A stretch of 15,474 bases of DNA from positions 1 through 15,474 of the forward strand of contig JBELLF010000023.1 in the NCBI GenBank assembly GCA_042088875.1, in the 5' to 3' direction. The notes under the pieces are model-generated. The model was not told the origin of the DNA and ran no database searches. It saw nothing but the letters and a program-made list of their open reading frames with translations. Made by a program: the position numbers and the translations under genes. This DNA comes from Marisimplicoccus framensis_A (lineage in GTDB: Bacteria > Bacteroidota > Bacteroidia > Flavobacteriales > Flavobacteriaceae). Each line of letters begins with the position of its first letter. Position 1 is the stretch's first letter. Of the stretch, positions 13,595-15,474 are shown in pieces.

Positions 13595-15028
13595 ATGAAA
13601 AAACTTCTCTCAATTTTATTTATTGTAGGATCTTCCTTTTTAGCAAACTCTCAAAGTGCAAACAAATTAAAGAAAGAATTACTCAATTCAATAGAACAAA
13701 AATCATCAGAATTGACAGCTTTAAGTGATAAAATATGGGCAGCTGCAGAAGTGGCCTTTAGAGAGGAAAAATCTTCCGAGTACCTAATTAAATATGCCGA
13801 AGAAAATGGCTTGACAGTAGAAAAAGGATTAGCTGGAATGCCTACTGCCTTTAAAGCTACATATGGGGAAGGAAAACCTATTATCGGTATTATTGGAGAG
13901 TTTGACGCATTACCAGGATTATCTCAAACGGCAGACTCGTTCAGGAATGAATTGACTGAAGGTGGAGCTGGCCATGGATGTGGTCATAATCTATTTGGCA
14001 CAGCCAGCCTCGGTGCAGCTGTTGCAATTAAAGAATTAATTGAAAAAGGAGAATTAACAGGTACTGTCAAATTTTTTGGAACACCTGCTGAAGAGAAATT
14101 TTTTGGAAAACTTTGGATGATAAGAGAGGGAGTATTTGATGATGTTGATATAACTATGGATTGGCATCCTGCAGATCATACTGAAGCAAATGTTCAACCA
14201 TCATTAGCTCTTGTTGATTTTATGGTTGAGTTTACTGGGCAATCAGCTCATGCATCTGCAGATCCATGGAATGCTAGGAGTGCAAATGATGCATTAGAAT
14301 TATATACATCAGGAATAAACGCATATCGAGAACATGTTAAGCCTTCAGTCAGGATGCATTACCATATACAAGATGCAGGACAAGTTGTTAATGTTGTTCC
14401 AGACTATTCAAGAATTTGGGTTAGAGTGAGAGATATAACGAAAGAAGGATTACAGCCTGTTTATGACCAGGTTAGAAGGATGGCAGGAGGTGCAGCAATA
14501 ATGGCAAATGTTGAGCATAAAGTTTCATTAATTTCAGGGATCCATGATCTTCTCCCAAATAGAACAGGAGGTGCAATAATGCAGAAAAATCTTGAAATTC
14601 TAGGAGATATTCAATATACTCAAAACGAAATTGATTTTGCATTAGACATGCAAAAAGCAAATGGAAAACCACAAATTGGAATTGATGGTAAAATCAGACC
14701 ATTAAGAGAGACACTAGAGAGCCCAGGAGGAGGTTCAACAGATGTTGGAGATGTCAGTTATAATATGCCCGTTGTTAGTCTGGCTGTAACTACAGCTCCT
14801 AAGGGAGTCCCATGGCATTCATGGTCAGTCGTTGCTAGTTCTGGAATGTCAATTGGCCATAAAGGAATGCTTCATGCCGCAAAAGCACTTGGAATGTCAA
14901 TGATTGACATATACAAGGATAACAAATTAAGAGAAGAGATTAAGAAAGAGTTTGATGAAAGAATTGGAGATTACGATTATGATCCTTATCTAAATCCAGG
15001 CCCCCCACCTATTGACTATGTTGACTAA
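13595..15028 (+). CDS. Exported M20 family amidohydrolase, AbgB-like
   Basis: Zinc-type M20D amidohydrolase of 477 residues, related to p-aminobenzoyl-glutamate hydrolase subunit B and aminoacylases. A signal peptide (MKKLLSILFIVGSSFLANSQ) sends it to the periplasm or outside. The catalytic domain shows GEFDALPG (Asp104), GHGCGHN (His127, Cys129, His131), TPAEE (Glu166/Glu167) and MDWHP (His191). The dimerisation domain begins about residue 205 with FTGQSAHAS (His219), and the chain returns to the catalytic domain with SPGGGSTDVGDVS. The Cys in GHGCGHN is typical of M20D enzymes. It ends with a 4-nt overlap against the convergent AGCS symporter. Close to dgcA/dgcN and an amino-acid transporter, it may release glutamate or other amino acids from N-acyl or aryl amides outside the cytoplasm (inference). 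Family secure, substrate unknown. Confidence 0.92.
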   Translation: MKKLLSILFIVGSSFLANSQSANKLKKELLNSIEQKSSELTALSDKIWAAAEVAFREEKSSEYLIKYAEENGLTVEKGLAGMPTAFKATYGEGKPIIGIIGEFDALPGLSQTADSFRNELTEGGAGHGCGHNLFGTASLGAAVAIKELIEKGELTGTVKFFGTPAEEKFFGKLWMIREGVFDDVDITMDWHPADHTEANVQPSLALVDFMVEFTGQSAHASADPWNARSANDALELYTSGINAYREHVKPSVRMHYHIQDAGQVVNVVPDYSRIWVRVRDITKEGLQPVYDQVRRMAGGAAIMANVEHKVSLISGIHDLLPNRTGGAIMQKNLEILGDIQYTQNEIDFALDMQKANGKPQIGIDGKIRPLRETLESPGGGSTDVGDVSYNMPVVSLAVTTAPKGVPWHSWSVVASSGMSIGHKGMLHAAKALGMSMIDIYKDNKLREEIKKEFDERIGDYDYDPYLNPGPPPIDYVD

Positions 15029-15474
15029 ATCCAAGATCTAGATTTCATCTCTTTAGTTACAATTTTAGATAAATAAATTATAGCAATCATATTTGGAATT
15101 GCCATTAGTGCAAAGGCTATATCAATAAGTCCTATTACAATTTCAACAGTCAATATTGATGATACTATTATAGCAGCAACATAGATTATATTATAATATT
15201 TTCCTTTTTTTGGTGTAGTTAGAAAACCATAACATTTTACACCATAATATGAGTAAGTAAATAATGTTGAGATTCCAAAAATTGATATCATAACTATCAG
15301 CAAATAATCTCCGAACCCAAAAAATAATCTTCTAAATGCTTCGAGAGATAATACAATTCCATTAAGATCACTTTCAAGATATGCTCCGCTAATAATTATA
15401 ATTAAACCTGTAATAGTACAGACTAAAATTGTATCTAAAATAGGACCTAACATTCCAACAAGACCTTCATCTGT
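15025..15474 (-). CDS. AGCS family sodium:alanine/glycine-type symporter, N-terminal part beyond window
   Basis: C-terminal 149 residues of an inner-membrane alanine/glycine:cation symporter. Codons remain open to the right edge (TDEGLVG precedes the first internal Met at 15453), so the start lies outside. AGCS signatures are EGLVGMLGPILDTILVCTITGLIII, the FTYSYYGVKCYGFL segment (family S/T-YYGxxC pattern) and the final helix IDIAFALMAIPNMIAIIYLS. About four to five membrane helices are visible. Full-length members have about 450-550 residues, so roughly two thirds is missing. The stop codon overlaps that of the convergent M20 amidohydrolase by 4 nt. Studied AGCS members carry L- or D-alanine and glycine with Na+ or H+, which fits D-amino-acid scavenging next to dgcA/dgcN, though substrate cannot be read from this part. 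Confidence 0.93.
   Translation of the reverse strand, partial: TDEGLVGMLGPILDTILVCTITGLIIIISGAYLESDLNGIVLSLEAFRRLFFGFGDYLLIVMISIFGISTLFTYSYYGVKCYGFLTTPKKGKYYNIIYVAAIIVSSILTVEIVIGLIDIAFALMAIPNMIAIIYLSKIVTKEMKSRSWI

Noticed and set aside
13595..15028. The M20 enzyme as the N-acetyl-L-Glu deacetylase completing the DgcN/DgcA pathway
   Set aside because: A clear signal peptide places it outside the cytoplasm, where the acetylated intermediate would not be found.
15454..15474. Treating Met at 15453 as the start of the AGCS protein
   Set aside because: The frame stays open to the window edge and the codons beyond (TDEGLVG) fit the family's conserved block, so the gene is partial rather than a short protein.
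1..15474. Hidden CRISPR array, tRNA gene or insertion sequence
   Set aside because: No regularly spaced repeats, cloverleaf-like segment, transposase or terminal inverted repeats were seen, and gene spacing leaves room only at 10378-10635.

Overview
The window looks like a compact, AT-rich chromosome segment of a marine flavobacterium-like member of the Bacteroidota. This rests on very short intergenic gaps, A/T-rich codon use, short Lys-rich signal peptides and lipoprotein leaders (MKK/MNK...SC), a Bacteroidota-type bifunctional PBP1a, an exported M24 peptidase and an LpxR-like outer-membrane protein. The genus cannot be named from the sequence alone. No rRNA, tRNA, transposon or CRISPR array was seen.

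Layout. (1) 1-941, minus: recA, missing only its last residues at the window edge. (2) 996-6229, plus: a tight run of exported M24 peptidase, maltose/galactoside-type O-acetyltransferase, TrhO tRNA hydroxylase and PBP1a. Their junctions are an 8-nt overlap, a 24-nt gap and a 1-nt gap, so they are probably co-transcribed. (3) A minus-strand GNAT acetyltransferase (6226-6735) shares 4 nt with the end of PBP1a. It diverges over 40 bp from an LpxR/DUF2219-like protein (6776-7672) that starts at TTG. (4) 7734-7819: a 10-bp inverted repeat closing a 61-nt loop and ending in eight T, either a long terminator or a small structured RNA. (5) 7818-10377, minus: three consecutive lipoprotein genes with 3- and 7-nt gaps: a TlpA/ResA-like thioredoxin, a BNR/sialidase-fold protein with a CxCC motif, and a second beta-propeller. 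(6) 10378-10635: a 258-bp divergent intergenic region with a possible 47-codon reading frame and two small palindromes. (7) 10636-13073, plus: a small HTH protein (GTG start), an enolase-superfamily racemase/epimerase and a DUF1611 P-loop protein. The last two match the DgcA-DgcN pair of the D-glutamate catabolic pathway. (8) 13082-13531, minus: a YkuK/DUF458 RNase H-fold protein. (9) 13595-15028, plus: an exported M20 AbgB-like amidohydrolase, converging with a 4-nt overlap on (10) the C-terminal part of an AGCS sodium:alanine-type symporter (15025-15474, minus, cut by the window edge).

How the genes may work together. Region 7, with the neighbouring exported amidohydrolase and amino-acid symporter, reads as a scavenging set for peptidoglycan-derived or otherwise D-configured amino acids. 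DgcN would acetylate D-Glu, DgcA would invert it, and an unlinked deacetylase would release L-Glu. The exported M20 enzyme is in the wrong compartment for that last step and more likely acts on an external amide. Region 5 is the part of the window least explained by known systems: a membrane-tethered thiol oxidoreductase next to a cysteine-rich propeller and another propeller, all predicted to be lipid-anchored, suggests an envelope redox or metal-handling module. That function is inferred from motifs and gene order only.
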